This document shows, piece after piece, positions 53,835-64,000 of a stretch of DNA of 64,000 nt. The DNA lies in the NCBI GenBank assembly GCA_002118135.1, contig BDIU01000286.1:186001-250000 (forward strand), in the 5' to 3' direction. The notes below the pieces were generated by a model, which was given only the letters and a program-made list of their open reading frames with translations, made no database searches and was not told the DNA's origin. A program made the translations under genes and the position numbers. The stretch comes from Trebouxia sp. TZW2008 (Eukaryota; Chlorophyta; Trebouxiophyceae; Trebouxiales; Trebouxiaceae). The stretch's first letter is position 1. Every line of letters begins with the position of its first letter.

Positions 53835-55815
53835 ATGTTGCGTCAGCTGACACTCTCAGTCTGCCATGCAGCATCTGTAGTTTCACCTGAAACAGTCACT
53901 TCAAAGGTCAGTGATGCGCGTCTTAAGGAGCTAGGTGTTAAGGATCTTGGTCAAGACAAATGGAACAGATCTTACTATCCCACACTCCAAGATACAGTTG
54001 CTGTACACAAGCCCTGGTATCTGATTGACGCCGAGGGTCAGACACTCGGTCGATTGGCTGTGCTAGCTGCAACTGTTCTGAGGCAAGTCTCGACTCCAAG
54101 TCCAGTCACAGAGCCCAGTAGGGCATGCATGCAACTGCTGTGCTGCATGTTGTCCAGTCATATCTTCCACCATTGTATTGCTGCGCTGATGCAATGCGCT
54201 TGAGCAGATCAGAGCCTGTTTGAGTCTGCAGTACATCTCAGTAAATGCATACATCAGGTGTAAGTCGGGGTGCTAGACACTGCAGAACACAAAGACTTAT
54301 TGGTAACGAAAGCTGTGCTAACATGCTGATAATCAACTGTGCCCCTGATGCTCAGATCCAGCAATGTGTTGCATCTCTTCACAACTACTTACCAAGTTCT
54401 GCTTCAACCGTTCTCATGTGCATGACTTCGACTTCATGTGAACGCTTGGCATTGTCTGTACGGCCCCCTATTGGGTCCCCAAGGCAGCAAATCCAATCAC
54501 ATTCAGATTTTTGTACCTACTTGTGCGCAACCTCTCGTTCTTTCACAATTGCTTTGTGCTTTTGTAAAGGCAAAGACCAGCCAAGTTATAGTCCTCCAAT
54601 AGATATGAGTGCGTATGTCATTGACATTCATGTCTACAGACCTACTTGTGCCCAAGCTGTCATGCTCTGACAATTGCCTTGTGCTTCTTGCAGAGGCAAA
54701 GACCAGCCAAGCTATAGTCCTTCTATGGACATGGGCGCATACGTGCTCATTATCAATGCAGAGAAGGTGGCAGTCACTGGCAAGAAGTACTATCAGAAGC
54801 TATACAGGAGTCATCCCACTCCACAGCCGGGCACATTGAAGACTGAAACCTTCAGAGACTTGCAACAGGTACTTTAGTCAACCCTCTTAGTAACGACTGC
54901 TGTCACCAAGATATTCTGTCCTTACATCAAATTGTCCTGACTCAGAGGGACCACTGCAGTCAGAATGCACTCATTGATTGCCAGTAGCGTCATCCTTACA
55001 TCGAGATTGTCCTTACATTGAGTGTCCTTACAACAAGAGCCAAATGTATTCAGAACAGACTAGATTGTTGCATCTGTGCGTGCTTTGTCTGCTGGCTCCT
55101 GTTGATTTGGACTAAGGACCATGCTTGCACACATCACCTGCAGAAGCTGTGGTTGCGACTTTCTTTGCCTCAGTCTGCTCTGTGTTTCATGATCTCCATA
55201 TGGACAATGCGGGCATGCATAATTCTGGCTGGTGAAATTGGTCTCATCCTGTGTTTCTCAGGCAGCTGTGTTCACCTCATTCTGCTGTGTGTCTCATCAG
55301 CATTGTCTTGTTTTGCGCGCTTCTAATGAGGTGTTTTTGCCTTACTCTGTTGCTGATCATGATGCCCCCCTCAAGTTGTGTGGCGTTTCATGAGACAGCT
55401 GTGTTTGCCTCACTCTGCCCTGTGGCTTACCATCATTGCTTTGCTTTGCTTGGGCGTTGTATGATACAGTTGTGTTGCAGAGGATACATGTCCAATATAA
55501 TTAGTTTAGGTCAGCGCAGGACCGAACTAGTACAGAGACAATTGATTCCTTCTGTTTGTACCTACATGGGCCTGCTGAGCCTGCCTAGCACATGTTTGAA
55601 TGGTGATGATGATGATGTTGCAGAGAATACCTGAGAGGATTGTGGAGAAAGCTATCAAAGGCATGCTGCCAAAGAACAGATTGGGGCGTCATCTGTTCAC
55701 TCACCTCAAGGTGTTCAAGGGCACGCGGCATCCTCACACAGCACAGCAAGCCGTCGACATCACCAGCAGAATCAACCAGAAGTTCAATGGCGATGTAGTT
55801 GTCACAGATGACTAG
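53835..55815 (+). CDS. rpl13: Plastid-type 50S ribosomal protein uL13
   Basis: Large-subunit protein of bacterial-type ribosomes, here nuclear-encoded. Exons: 53835-54082, 54694-54868 and 55624-55815, giving 204 aa. The ATG at 53835 is the first in frame after a stop and opens a leader ([16 protein letters not shown]) of transit-peptide type. Then come [66 protein letters not shown], and [20 protein letters not shown] with [11 protein letters not shown]. Exon 1 ends in a GC donor (CTGAG|GCAAGT), which the phase requires. The plant chloroplast L13 has the same order of motifs. Intron 1 contains an upstream copy of the exon 2 start; intron 2 contains a dispersed repeat and tandem repeats. Confidence 0.93.
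54555..54640 (+). repeat. Upstream copy of uL13 exon 2 start
   Basis: 'ggcaaagaccagccaagtta' and following codons ([18 protein letters not shown]) repeat the start of exon 2 ([18 protein letters not shown]), 127 bp upstream. The acceptor AG is changed to 'tgtaaa', so it is inactive. Confidence 0.88.
54890..55040 (+). repeat. Dispersed repeat, copy B
   Basis: Counterpart of 49440-49570, with an identical 19-bp core at 54951-54969 and similar flanks ('gtccttacatcaaattgtcc'). Confidence 0.7.
55240..55450 (+). repeat. Tandem repeat in uL13 intron 2
   Basis: About two and a half units of about 70-120 bp, each with 'gctgtgttcacctcattctgc' or 'ctgtgtttgcctcactctgc', then 'catcattg' and 'ttgttttgc' or 'tttgctttgc'. 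Confidence 0.6.
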
Positions 55816-56652
55816 CCTTGTCACAAATTACTGCTGGGCAAGAATGCTTCAAACTGAGGCTATGCTCTAGCAGCAGCAGCAGCAGCAGCAGTAGGCAAAT
55901 GAGCGACTCATGAGCTTGGCAGCATGCCATGTCTGCTGCCACATGCAAAATTTTGACACCTGATGTTCTTGCTTTACCACCCATACAGCCTGTACCAGCA
56001 TTTTGTCGAGGAATACTAACATGGATCAACAAGTTTGCTCTGCAGGCCCTTCGTTACTCTACATGTGTGCAGTTGATCCTCATGTTGGCAAACCCAACCC
56101 TCAATGTCCTGCTAGCATTTGAACCTACTGGCAAGGTTGCTGTAAGCAGTTGGTGCAGCTGAGCGCATTTTGCTTGACTATTCAGATGGTTTTGCAATCC
56201 TTCACCTAGAGCATAAAAAGTGTATGAGCATGCATAAGTGACAGATCGCTGGTGATATGGTGTTGTTGACGGCTGAGCTGGAGCATGCGGATTCTGTCCT
56301 GCAGCTTGCGTGGCAATGCATGTATCTGCTGCCCTTGCCATTGTGTTGGACAAGGTGCAGTCCTGCTTCTCTTCAGCAATGTCGATTGAGAGCATGTCAT
56401 GCACTGCCACAAGTACAATGTGGTGCAGTCTCACTTGGGCACACGCACAGCACCCAGCTACAGCTGTGATGTCAAGGAATCTAGTGAAGCAAAGTCCAGT
56501 ACCGGGTAATTTTGATGCAAAGCACGCAATTGCTTGGCAACCGCGGTGCTGCCATGATGTTCTGCATGCCCCTTGACAGCATATTGCCCTGAGATAGACC
56601 TTCCAGAATTGGCAAGCCTGATCTGTGTGAAGGTTGGTGAAGTCCTTTGATA
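55816..56652. other. Convergent region uL13 / pfkB gene
   Basis: Contains a (CAG)n tract at about 55870-55892. A 200-codon minus-strand frame (56656-56054) is open but rich in C, H and Q with no recognisable motif; I do not call it. Confidence 0.4.
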
Positions 56653-59600
56653 TCAAGCATTCACACTTTGCAGTGACTGCTTTGCATCAAAAGCTAGCAG
56701 CTCTGCTCTGATGTCCTTGGCAACTGGTAGTGCTGGCCTAGCACCGAGTGCTGTGCAGTTGCATGCTGCCACCAGCGCCGCAAGCCTCATCATTTTGTCA
56801 AGGGGCAATCGCTGAGTGATGCCGTATAAAACGGTGCCTATGAATGCGTCTCCTGCTCCAGTAGTGTCCTCAATGGCTTCCTGCAAACAACATGAGTAGA
56901 TTTTCTGTGCATTCAGCACAGGTCAGAATCTCCGCAATGCAATTCAAGACCCACCAGAACAGAATGACAATGTCGTATACTATATATATACACACTAAGC
57001 CTGCCCTTGCGCCAACTTCTGGCAAATTGTTTGCAAGTTGCGCATTGCACGCAATCTTTAGAGTCAGGGACAGTCTGCTTATTACTGTGCATGTTGGTAG
57101 GAGGAATGATGGAAACCTCCAGTATGCTTTCAGCAAGGCTGTGTTGTTCAGTTAATGTCAGTCCAGTTGTACTTCACAGAGCAGCTGACCTGGGGTACAT
57201 GTGCAGCAGAGGCAGCTATGATGCGCGCCACAATAGCAGGCGCATCATCTGTCTGATCTTTTGCATCGTCTGAACGCTTCTGTTGCACTTCAAGCCTAAC
57301 CACCTGGCTCACTTGACTAGAGCCACTCCTGCATGCTCATAGTGAAAAAGTCATCACCATGCAGTGACAAGTGCAGTGTTCAAGCCACATGCAATCCCCT
57401 GTTGAATGCACACTGCAAGGCATGGTCATCTGGCATGTTCAGATACACAGCCAGCACATGCACGCATGCAAGTAGGACTCATCAAAAGCTGCAAAGATCG
57501 AGACAATGAGTACACGTTGACCTGTTGCGAGACAACAAGCTCGAAAAAGTTAAGGTATCTGCTTGAGAAATATTGCAATGGATCTCAAACCAGTATTTAT
57601 CAACATGCGTTCCTCAGTTGGTCTTCAACAATGTTGTATGCGGCACAGATGCGACCAGGGCATATGCGCAAGAATTGCCAAAGCATACTCAAAGCACACC
57701 TGATGGGCACATTGTTCCTGCTCAAGCAGTCTACTGACTCGTCATCTATTGACTGAACCCTGCTGCTGCTGCTGGTCCTGCTTACACTGCTCAACATAGC
57801 AGTGATCTCATCTTCAAGGACAATGCTTTGCATGCCTTGTTGTGGCTGCTGCTGCTGCAACAGGACACTTCCCCGCTTACCAAGCGTTGTGATCATCCAC
57901 TGGACGTTGGGCAACTGCTGCAAGATGGTCAGCATTGCATCACCCAAACAGCCTTTATCTGTGTATTCCTGCGCACTGAAAGACGCCATTGTCATCATAT
58001 AGCCATGTTGCGCATGCACAGAATTATATGGCAAGAATGCATTACAGTATCATTGGCTGTCAGCTTTGTCATGTTAGCATCAACAACTCACAACACTTAA
58101 ATTTTGTATCACAGCGTAGGAACATGTCCAGGAAATGGACTCATGCCATTTTCAAGGCGTCTATGAGCAAGCCATGGTGCCTCTAACACTCCTTGGAAAA
58201 TATGCCAACGTGATTGTTGTGAGCACTTGCTCTGAGCTTGTCTTTCAAGATGCCTCACTCCTGGCTTCCACCCAATCAAACTTCAGCAACTGGGCAGAGA
58301 AGATGTCATGAGCTACAGTTGGCAGCTCTAAAGAAGCGTTCAACTGCAAAGGGTGTTTTGTCTACCTCTGGGAAATGGGTGGAGGTGCACAGATAGTCAG
58401 CTTGCAGCAGCAGCCCAGCTAAAACCACTCTTGGTCTTGCACATCAAGACTGAGACCTTGACAATTCTCAAGTGCAGGAAGGATTTTACTTACCTCTGGG
58501 AAATGAGCAGAGGTGCAAAGGTAGTCAGCTTGCAGCAGCAGCTCATCTAAATTCTGTCTCGGTCTTTCACATTCCACCAAGACTGGGATCTGTTGATGCC
58601 GTGCTGCTTTTGCCAGTATGACGGCACACTCTGGGAACCGCCCATCAAAGTAGACTAGCTGTGTATCATGCAAAATGTCTTGGACAAGCGTTTCGGTCAG
58701 ATCTGATGGGTCGAGCTCAACACCGACAGTCTGAATGCATGTTCTGCTTCCACCTGCAGCAGAGTGTCATTCTTTCGTGCCTCCAAGGACTACAGATATT
58801 TGATGATGTGAGCAGTTCACCATGCTTTACTAGGCAGGCTTCGACGCCCAACAACTAGTTGCGTACAGGTGCAACCAGCTGCCTCTATGCAAGTCTGTCA
58901 GAATCTGCTTGAACCAACTAAAGCGGACATGCAAGGCAGACGAGTCCGAGTGGACACATTTTCAGCTCTGTGTACAGTGTACTGAACCGCCATACCCAAT
59001 ACTCAACACACAATACGCCACGTGCAATATATAGGGCTCACACAAGCCGTGGAACGTGTGGGTTCATTCAACACTCAAGTCCCCTTTACCTTTCACTGGA
59101 AGAGAAAGGAGAACTTTCCTCAAGAAATTGGCAGTATGAGTCGCTGAGATGCAGTGCAAATTGGTCAGCAACCAATACCTTGGCGCCAGTACGTACTACC
59201 CGTTACGCAAGTGATTCAGAGTATCAACCATTGAAACGGCAAGTATGGTGATACACTGTTACAGCGGGGAATGTCAGACAGCTGGGATCGTGAAATGCGC
59301 CGTTGCATGACCTTGTTTATCAACCATCATGTAGCTGAAGTGTGAGGCATCTCTGTCCTTCAGGACATACTGTGTCTTCACGCCATCAGCAGCAAGCTCT
59401 GAGACAATCTGCTCCCCAATGTTGTCACCTCCCACTCTGGTCACGAGGTGTGGATCGAGACCAAGTCGGGCAGCTGCTGTCAATGCATTGGCGCAGTTGC
59501 CTCCACCTCTTGCCTGCATCGCGGTTGCGCAAGAAACATTCAGCAAAGCTGCCTAGCGATTACCCAAACAGAAAATTGGCTAGTTACCTCTAGACGCTGG

Positions 59601-59893
59601 GTCCTTAGCTTCTGGTCTGGCTTCGGAAAAGCGGCAAGCTGGGCGAGAAAGTCCCAGCACGCAAGGCCTAAGCCTACCACCTTCGGATCCGACGCATGCG
59701 CTGCGCTGTTCGGTTGCTCAGCGCATGCTTGCGAAACCTCTCTTCGACGCCGGCAATTGCCCGTCCGTCTGCGATGGTTCAGATGGAAATGGGGCAAACG
59801 TGATGAGCAAGTCGAGTACGTGCGTACGTGTCGACATGGGCCACGCGACTTCGTGATCGGCGCTTTGGGCGCAACAAAGGTGCTTGTGAGCAT
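56653..59893 (-). CDS. pfkB-family sugar kinase, probably plastid-targeted
   Basis: Ribokinase-fold kinase. Minus-strand exons: 59893-59588, 59513-59312, 58753-58494, 57968 to about 57700, 57269-57190 (tentative) and 56880-56653. Motifs: VVGLGLACWDFLA at the start of the domain, RGGGNCANALTAAARLG (first pfkB signature), VTRVGGDNIGEQIV, YFDGRFPE, MITTLGKRGSVLL, and the second signature DTTGAGDAFIGTVLYG with catalytic Asp in GAGD. The leader MLTSTFVAPKAPITKSRG is transit-like. The exact donor of exon 4 is open: its tail (QQQQPQQGMQ, then S-rich) is unlike the family and the phase to exon 5 needs another donor. The substrate is unknown. Plant relatives act on ribose, fructose or nucleosides, or lack known activity. 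Confidence 0.85.
58365..58445 (-). repeat. Downstream copy of pfkB exon 3 end
   Basis: Minus-strand sequence repeats LLLQADYLCTSxHFPE and the donor 'gaggtag' from exon 3 (58753-58494), about 125 bp downstream. No acceptor is seen. Confidence 0.85.
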
Positions 59894-60193
59894 GGCTAGA
59901 TAGAGGCAAAGGGGCGCATCTGACCTACATTGTGACCAGAGCGCACACACTTGCTGGCCAAAATTGCGTTGGCGACCCGGCCAGCGGCAATGCGAGACAA
60001 TTGGAGATTCACGACAGCAGACTCGGACTTGTCCTTGACTCAGAAGACATCTTTTGCACATGCCGCACGGGGCTCACATGTTTGAAATGACGTGACCAAG
60101 TCGCTCGGGCAAGCGCTACCGTTTTGTGCGGCAAGAAACGACGCTGCATTGAGCAGGAAAGGCATTGCCTGCCTGTTAGTCAGAAAAACCCCA
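59894..60193. promoter_or_regulatory. Shared upstream region of pfkB and ankyrin-BTB genes
   Basis: Exactly 300 bp between the two divergent start codons. No elements were identified. Confidence 0.45.
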
Positions 60194-63100
60194 ATGCCTG
60201 TGACGCATGAACTGCCGATGGAAGAGCTACGCGGGCGGATGTCAGGTGCGTCAGCCTGTCCTTTTCAGCTTATGCGACGCCATTTGCCGACAATGCTTTC
60301 ACAAAACTTACCCATCAAAAAGCCGGCGAAATGTACTACTAAGTGCCATGCTTGCAATGCAGAGGAAGACTCAAGACGTATTGCCATGATCGTGGCTGGT
60401 GCACAGTCTGACGCGCAGCTGCCGGGTTATGAAGAACAGCGTCACGCCTATCAGGAAGGGCAGCGGCAACGGTTCTTGCAAGAGCACTACCAGAGAATGG
60501 ATCTGTCAGATTCAATTGACCTGCATGCTCAAAATGCTGAGGAGGTTGACCAGACAGAGCAGGACATTATTGAAGCACTGCCAGAGGGAGAAATGCCAGA
60601 GTATATACAAGAAGAAGATGATAAGGAGGACCCATTTTACTTTGTGCAACCACAGCAGCAACCACATGGCAGCATTTACCTTTCTGCTAGTATTGGGGAC
60701 ATAGATAGAGTCAGGTAATGCTGCAACTTTGTAATCCAATCAGTTTCAGCATTCACTGAGGCCTCAGGCAGTCCAATCAGTTCAAGCGTTCACTGACCCC
60801 TCAGGCCTAGTTCAACCTGCACCTGTATGTGCATACAGATTGCTGCTGTATCTGGCTGTCAGTTTATCTGCTGTTTTGGCACAAAAGATGTGCGCATTGA
60901 GTCAGGTTGCATGCATTTGCATTGCCGGCATTTCAGCATTGAAGGACGGCCTGCAGGTCTCTGGTCGAAACTGAAGCAGTGGATGTCAATTTGCGGGATA
61001 CGTGGGATGCTGTACCTTTGTACTATGCCTGTCGTTCAGGTAACAAACGCACTGCGTCACCAAATGCACAACTAAGCATGACACCATCAAAGCTATCATT
61101 GATGGTCTCTAATCTGCACAGCTGATGCCAGTGTCCAGATCACCAAGATGCAGCGCGACAGCAGCTCTTGTCGTGGGTAATGCAGACGCTGTAATTGCCT
61201 GATTGCGTGCTGCAATGATGCATGTATGTCCATGCATGGCAAATTCACTCCCCTTGATGCTGTGAAATCAACTTTTGACAAGCGTAGCAATCCTATACAC
61301 TTTTGGAGTTGCTCATACTGATACTCTGCAGCGGCCAAAGCAAACTCGTTAGCACTTCAAGCTGTTGCACGTTACAAGTATGACGTGCTGAGTCGGCTGC
61401 CCATGCTGCAGGGCACAATGATGTTGTGCAGTGTGTGCCAGAGGCTGGGACAGTCTGCAATGCGCAAATTGTTGATGGCAACAGATGCCACTATGCTGCT
61501 TCAAACCAGGGTATCAGGACACTGAAATGGAAGCCTATGCTGCAGGGCACAATGATGTTGTGCAGTATTTGTTAGAGGCGGGGGCAGTCTGCAATGAGTA
61601 CACCTTCGACGGTGACAGATGCCACTATGCTGCTTTGAACCTGGGCATCAGGACATTGCTGAGGCAATACGAGGCTCGGCCCCCGCCCCTATCACCCCTG
61701 GCTTCTTCCTTACGCTCCCTGTCTTCCCTGTGCGAGAATCCAGAGGTACTTCAGTGCTATCTCTTTGTCGAAAACATGGGTGCATGTTTGTTATCTCTCT
61801 TTTAGATATCGGGAGATGTGTTCAATTGGGACCTGTTTGCTCTGAGGCTGCTGGCACCCTGCATGAATAACGTGAAAGGCGATGTGCCTTACATGCTGCA
61901 TGTAACGCATCATAACCAGAAAAATGCATGAGGACCTGTGCAATGCAGTGATTCAAGCAACGTTCTTGCTGTTGCAGGCAACAACCAGCAGCAGCCAAAC
62001 TGAAGCGCCGTACTGCGACTTTGCGTTCAGGATTGGCAGGGATTACATCCCTCTGCACAGAGCCGTTCTGGCAGCACGCTCCCAGTACTTCAGCAAGATG
62101 TTGCGCACTCATTGGCAGCCTCTGGTAAGCATTCAGAGATACTGTGTCGTTGATGCTGAACAGGTGGCTCAACACTTCAGTCCTGTCATAGCGGCCCTGA
62201 CGAATTCTTGTTTACTCCCTGGCAGCTTGGTACACCATTTACTGTGTCTCTGCTGCTGCAAAGATGGTCGAGACCTCTCGAGTTCAGCAAGATGTTACAT
62301 ACTCAGTGGCAGCCTCTCAATTCTGTGCTGCCGATGCTGGATAGCGAGGCAAATTTGTAGTGTCCAGCATGGTATTGTGCTAATCATTTGAGCCTCTTTT
62401 GATGTCACTTGACTTTGCGTAAGTTATGCTGAACAAGTTGGTCAAGAATTTTTGGGGTCAGCAAGATGTTGCTGAGATCTGGTCATCAAAGACGCAGAGT
62501 GTGTGCTCCTCAACATCAACTGCAGCACTCACAGCATGCACTGGCACACTACCACTGGCACATGACCATTGACAAGCCTTAGTATCTTGCCTTGTGTTGC
62601 AGTCAGACAAGCAGCACAGCACAAGGACAGTGCATCTTGGCAACCCCAATTTGAGCCCTGCAGCGCTCAAAGCACTCTACACTCTAAGCTCTTGGACATG
62701 GCCATTACATACGCAGAGCCACTGCTGCATCAAGCAAATCTGTTGCTCTGTGCTCATCAGCAACAACTTCAATCACTGAAGCACCAGAATCGACGACCAT
62801 CCCTCACATTGTCTTGTGTTGCAGTCAGATCAGCCGCGCAGTATGAGCACAGTGCATCTGGGCAACCCCAACTTGCAGCACTCAAGGTAGTGCTGGTGGT
62901 CCTGTACACTGAGAACCTTCACATGGGCTTTACGGCCAACACAGCGGCATTAACAACCATTCCTCATGTTGCTTTGTTTTGCAGTCAGACCATCCATACA
63001 GCACAAAGACAGTCCATCTAGGCAAACCCAACTTGAGACCAGCAGCACTCAAGGCAGTGATGATGTTCCTTCACACTGAGCGTCAGCACGTGGGCTTCAC

Positions 63101-63401
63101 AGCCAAATACATAGGAACTCACAACCCAGCCTTCATGTTGCCTTGTGTTGCAGTCAGATCAGCCGCACAGCACCAGGACAGTCCATCTTGGCAACCCCAA
63201 CTTGAGCCCAGCAGCACTCAAGGCAGTGCTAGTCTTCTTGTACACTGAGCGCTTGGATGTGGGTATTGAAGAAGTAGAGCCCGTGTTGAGGGTGATGCGC
63301 AAGTGCCGTCTGAAGCACATGATTCCCTGCATCCTGAAAGAGATGCGCACACTGAGATACCACAAGTCCACAAGAAGCAAAGAAGAGGCTGGGCCCAAAA
63401 G
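60194..63401 (+). CDS. Ankyrin-repeat and BTB/POZ protein (ABTB-like), 3' end unresolved
   Basis: Exons: 60194-60714, 60957-61039, 61546-61745, 61806 to about 61859, 61978-62126 and 63154-63401; at least one more should follow. Exon 1 carries a cysteine cluster ([14 protein letters not shown]), then a glutamate/glutamine-rich region. Ankyrin repeats: [20 protein letters not shown] and [19 protein letters not shown]. The BTB core is [20 protein letters not shown], then [15 protein letters not shown]. Exon 6 continues with [20 protein letters not shown] and a BACK-like region. The order ankyrin-BTB matches ABTB1/BPOZ proteins, which act as adaptors for CUL3 ubiquitin ligases. Start at ATG 60194. 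The exon 4 donor is uncertain. Three upstream and two downstream copies of exon 6 surround it. Confidence 0.8.
61405..61525 (+). repeat. Upstream copy of ankyrin exon 3
   Basis: 'gcagggcacaatgatgttgtgc' recurs at 61407 and 61542, each with its own acceptor. The first encodes [16 protein letters not shown] and breaks off after NQGIRTL. The second (working) encodes [16 protein letters not shown]. Confidence 0.88.
62270..62335 (+). repeat. Downstream copy of BTB exon 5 end
   Basis: 'ttcagcaagatgtta', then 'actcagtggcagcctct', repeat the end of exon 5 (62085-62126). A shorter trace ('cagcaagatgttgct') lies at 62459. Confidence 0.8.
62603..63075 (+). repeat. Three upstream copies of BTB exon 6 start
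   Basis: Copies start at 62603, 62825 and 62985 before the working exon at 63154. Each follows a similar pyrimidine-rich acceptor (ttgtgttgcag or similar) and encodes [24 protein letters not shown] with variations. Copies 1 and 3 are open in the exon frame for 30 codons or more. Confidence 0.92.
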
Positions 63402-64000
63402 GTAACATACTGTGTCAAGCGCTCTCTGTCAAATCTATGTCAAGTCTCTGTCAACAGACTGTGTCACTTCCTCTCTCTCTGAGTGTGAACTGAAGCACAT
63501 GATCCCTGGCATTTGCGCATCTTGAGATCTCAAAAGTCCACAAGAAGCAAAGAAGAGGCTGGGCTCAAAAGGTGACACACTGTGTCATGTGTTCTCTGTC
63601 AGATCGATGTCAAGTCTCTGTCAAGGGACTGTGTTGCGCCCTCTCTCTGAGTATGAACTGAAGCACATGATGCCCTGCATTTTCAAGGAGATGGCTCCTC
63701 TGAGGTACCACAAATCTACACGCAACAAAGAAGAGGTTGGTTGCAAGAGGTGGGGCAAATCTGGGATACTGTCTTGGGCTCCCTAGTGGGTCATGTGAAT
63801 CATGACTCTTCAGCAAAGTCGGGAGTTTTGCACAAACTGTGAGCCCAGCATACCTGACCTAGGGATGGCAAGCACTGTCGCTTTCAACTCCTCTGCACTG
63901 AAAGAGATTAGATTGGCCTTGACGCAACAGTACACATTGCACACAATGGAAGCGATGCATCTAGTATGCAAGGTTATACCCAGTTTTATCAACCTGGTAC
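63402..64000 (+). other. Intron tail with two downstream copies of BTB exon 6 end
   Basis: Copies at about 63489-63585 and 63657-63760 repeat LKHMIPCI and then [14 protein letters not shown] with the following donor ('aaaaggtgacac', 'gaggtgggg'). Beyond 63790 I see no supported exon before the window ends. Confidence 0.75.

Noticed and set aside
56054..56656. 200-codon minus-strand ORF after the pfkB gene
   Set aside because: Rich in C, H and Q, no family motif, no splice context, lies in a convergent 3' region.
1..64000. tRNA, rRNA or snoRNA genes, retrotransposon proteins, bacterial or viral inserts
   Set aside because: I looked for tRNA-like arms, reverse transcriptase or transposase motifs and intronless foreign genes and found none I could support by eye; snoRNAs in introns cannot be excluded.

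Overview
This is nuclear DNA of a eukaryote, most likely a green alga. The genes are dense with short spliceosomal introns (GT-AG, plus at least three GC-AG). Several products look plastid-directed or fit a photosynthetic host: ribosomal proteins uL13 and uS15 with N-terminal extensions, a pfkB kinase with a transit-like leader, and a hypothetical plastid-like protein. There is no operon structure. The exact lineage cannot be fixed by reading; chlorophyte or other green alga is my inference. All gene models were assembled by eye from splice sites, reading phase and remembered family features, with no transcript or database support.

Layout: SLC35B-type transporter (-, 3' end cut by the window edge) | 851-aa coiled-coil protein (+) | small plastid-like protein (-) | phosphatidylserine synthase (+) | S-adenosylmethionine synthetase (+) | GH5 cellulase (-) | unresolved region 25451-28300 | PUB-domain protein (+) | Caprin-like RGG protein (-) | LSM4 (+) | PCF11 (-) | RRP9/U3-55K (+) | SIP5/DA2-like RING protein (+) | ribosomal uS15 (-) | ribosomal uL13 (+) | pfkB kinase (-) | ankyrin-BTB protein (+, probably runs on past its last assigned exon). 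Most genes sit in head-to-head pairs that share a short gap, from 169 bp (plastid-like/PSS) to 632 bp (PCF11/RRP9). Three of these pairs join related jobs: Caprin-like/LSM4 (mRNA fate), PCF11/RRP9 (RNA processing) and uS15/uL13 (bacterial-type ribosome).

The most striking structure is not a gene. Nearly every multi-exon gene carries 'echoes': degenerate tandem copies of part of one of its own exons, lying in the flanking intron. They follow a strict polarity. Copies that keep the splice acceptor lie upstream of the working exon and lack a donor; copies that keep the donor lie downstream and lack an acceptor. More than 35 copies in 10 genes fit. This is what tandem duplication across exon-intron boundaries would leave, and it looks like an active route of intron growth, decoy splice sites and possibly new exons. 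The clearest arrays are in the coiled-coil gene (5 copies near 5.1-6.0 kb, 4 near 6.3-7.2 kb), the cellulase (22.1-22.9 kb) and the BTB gene (62.6-63.8 kb). Two short dispersed sequences are also shared between introns of unrelated genes.
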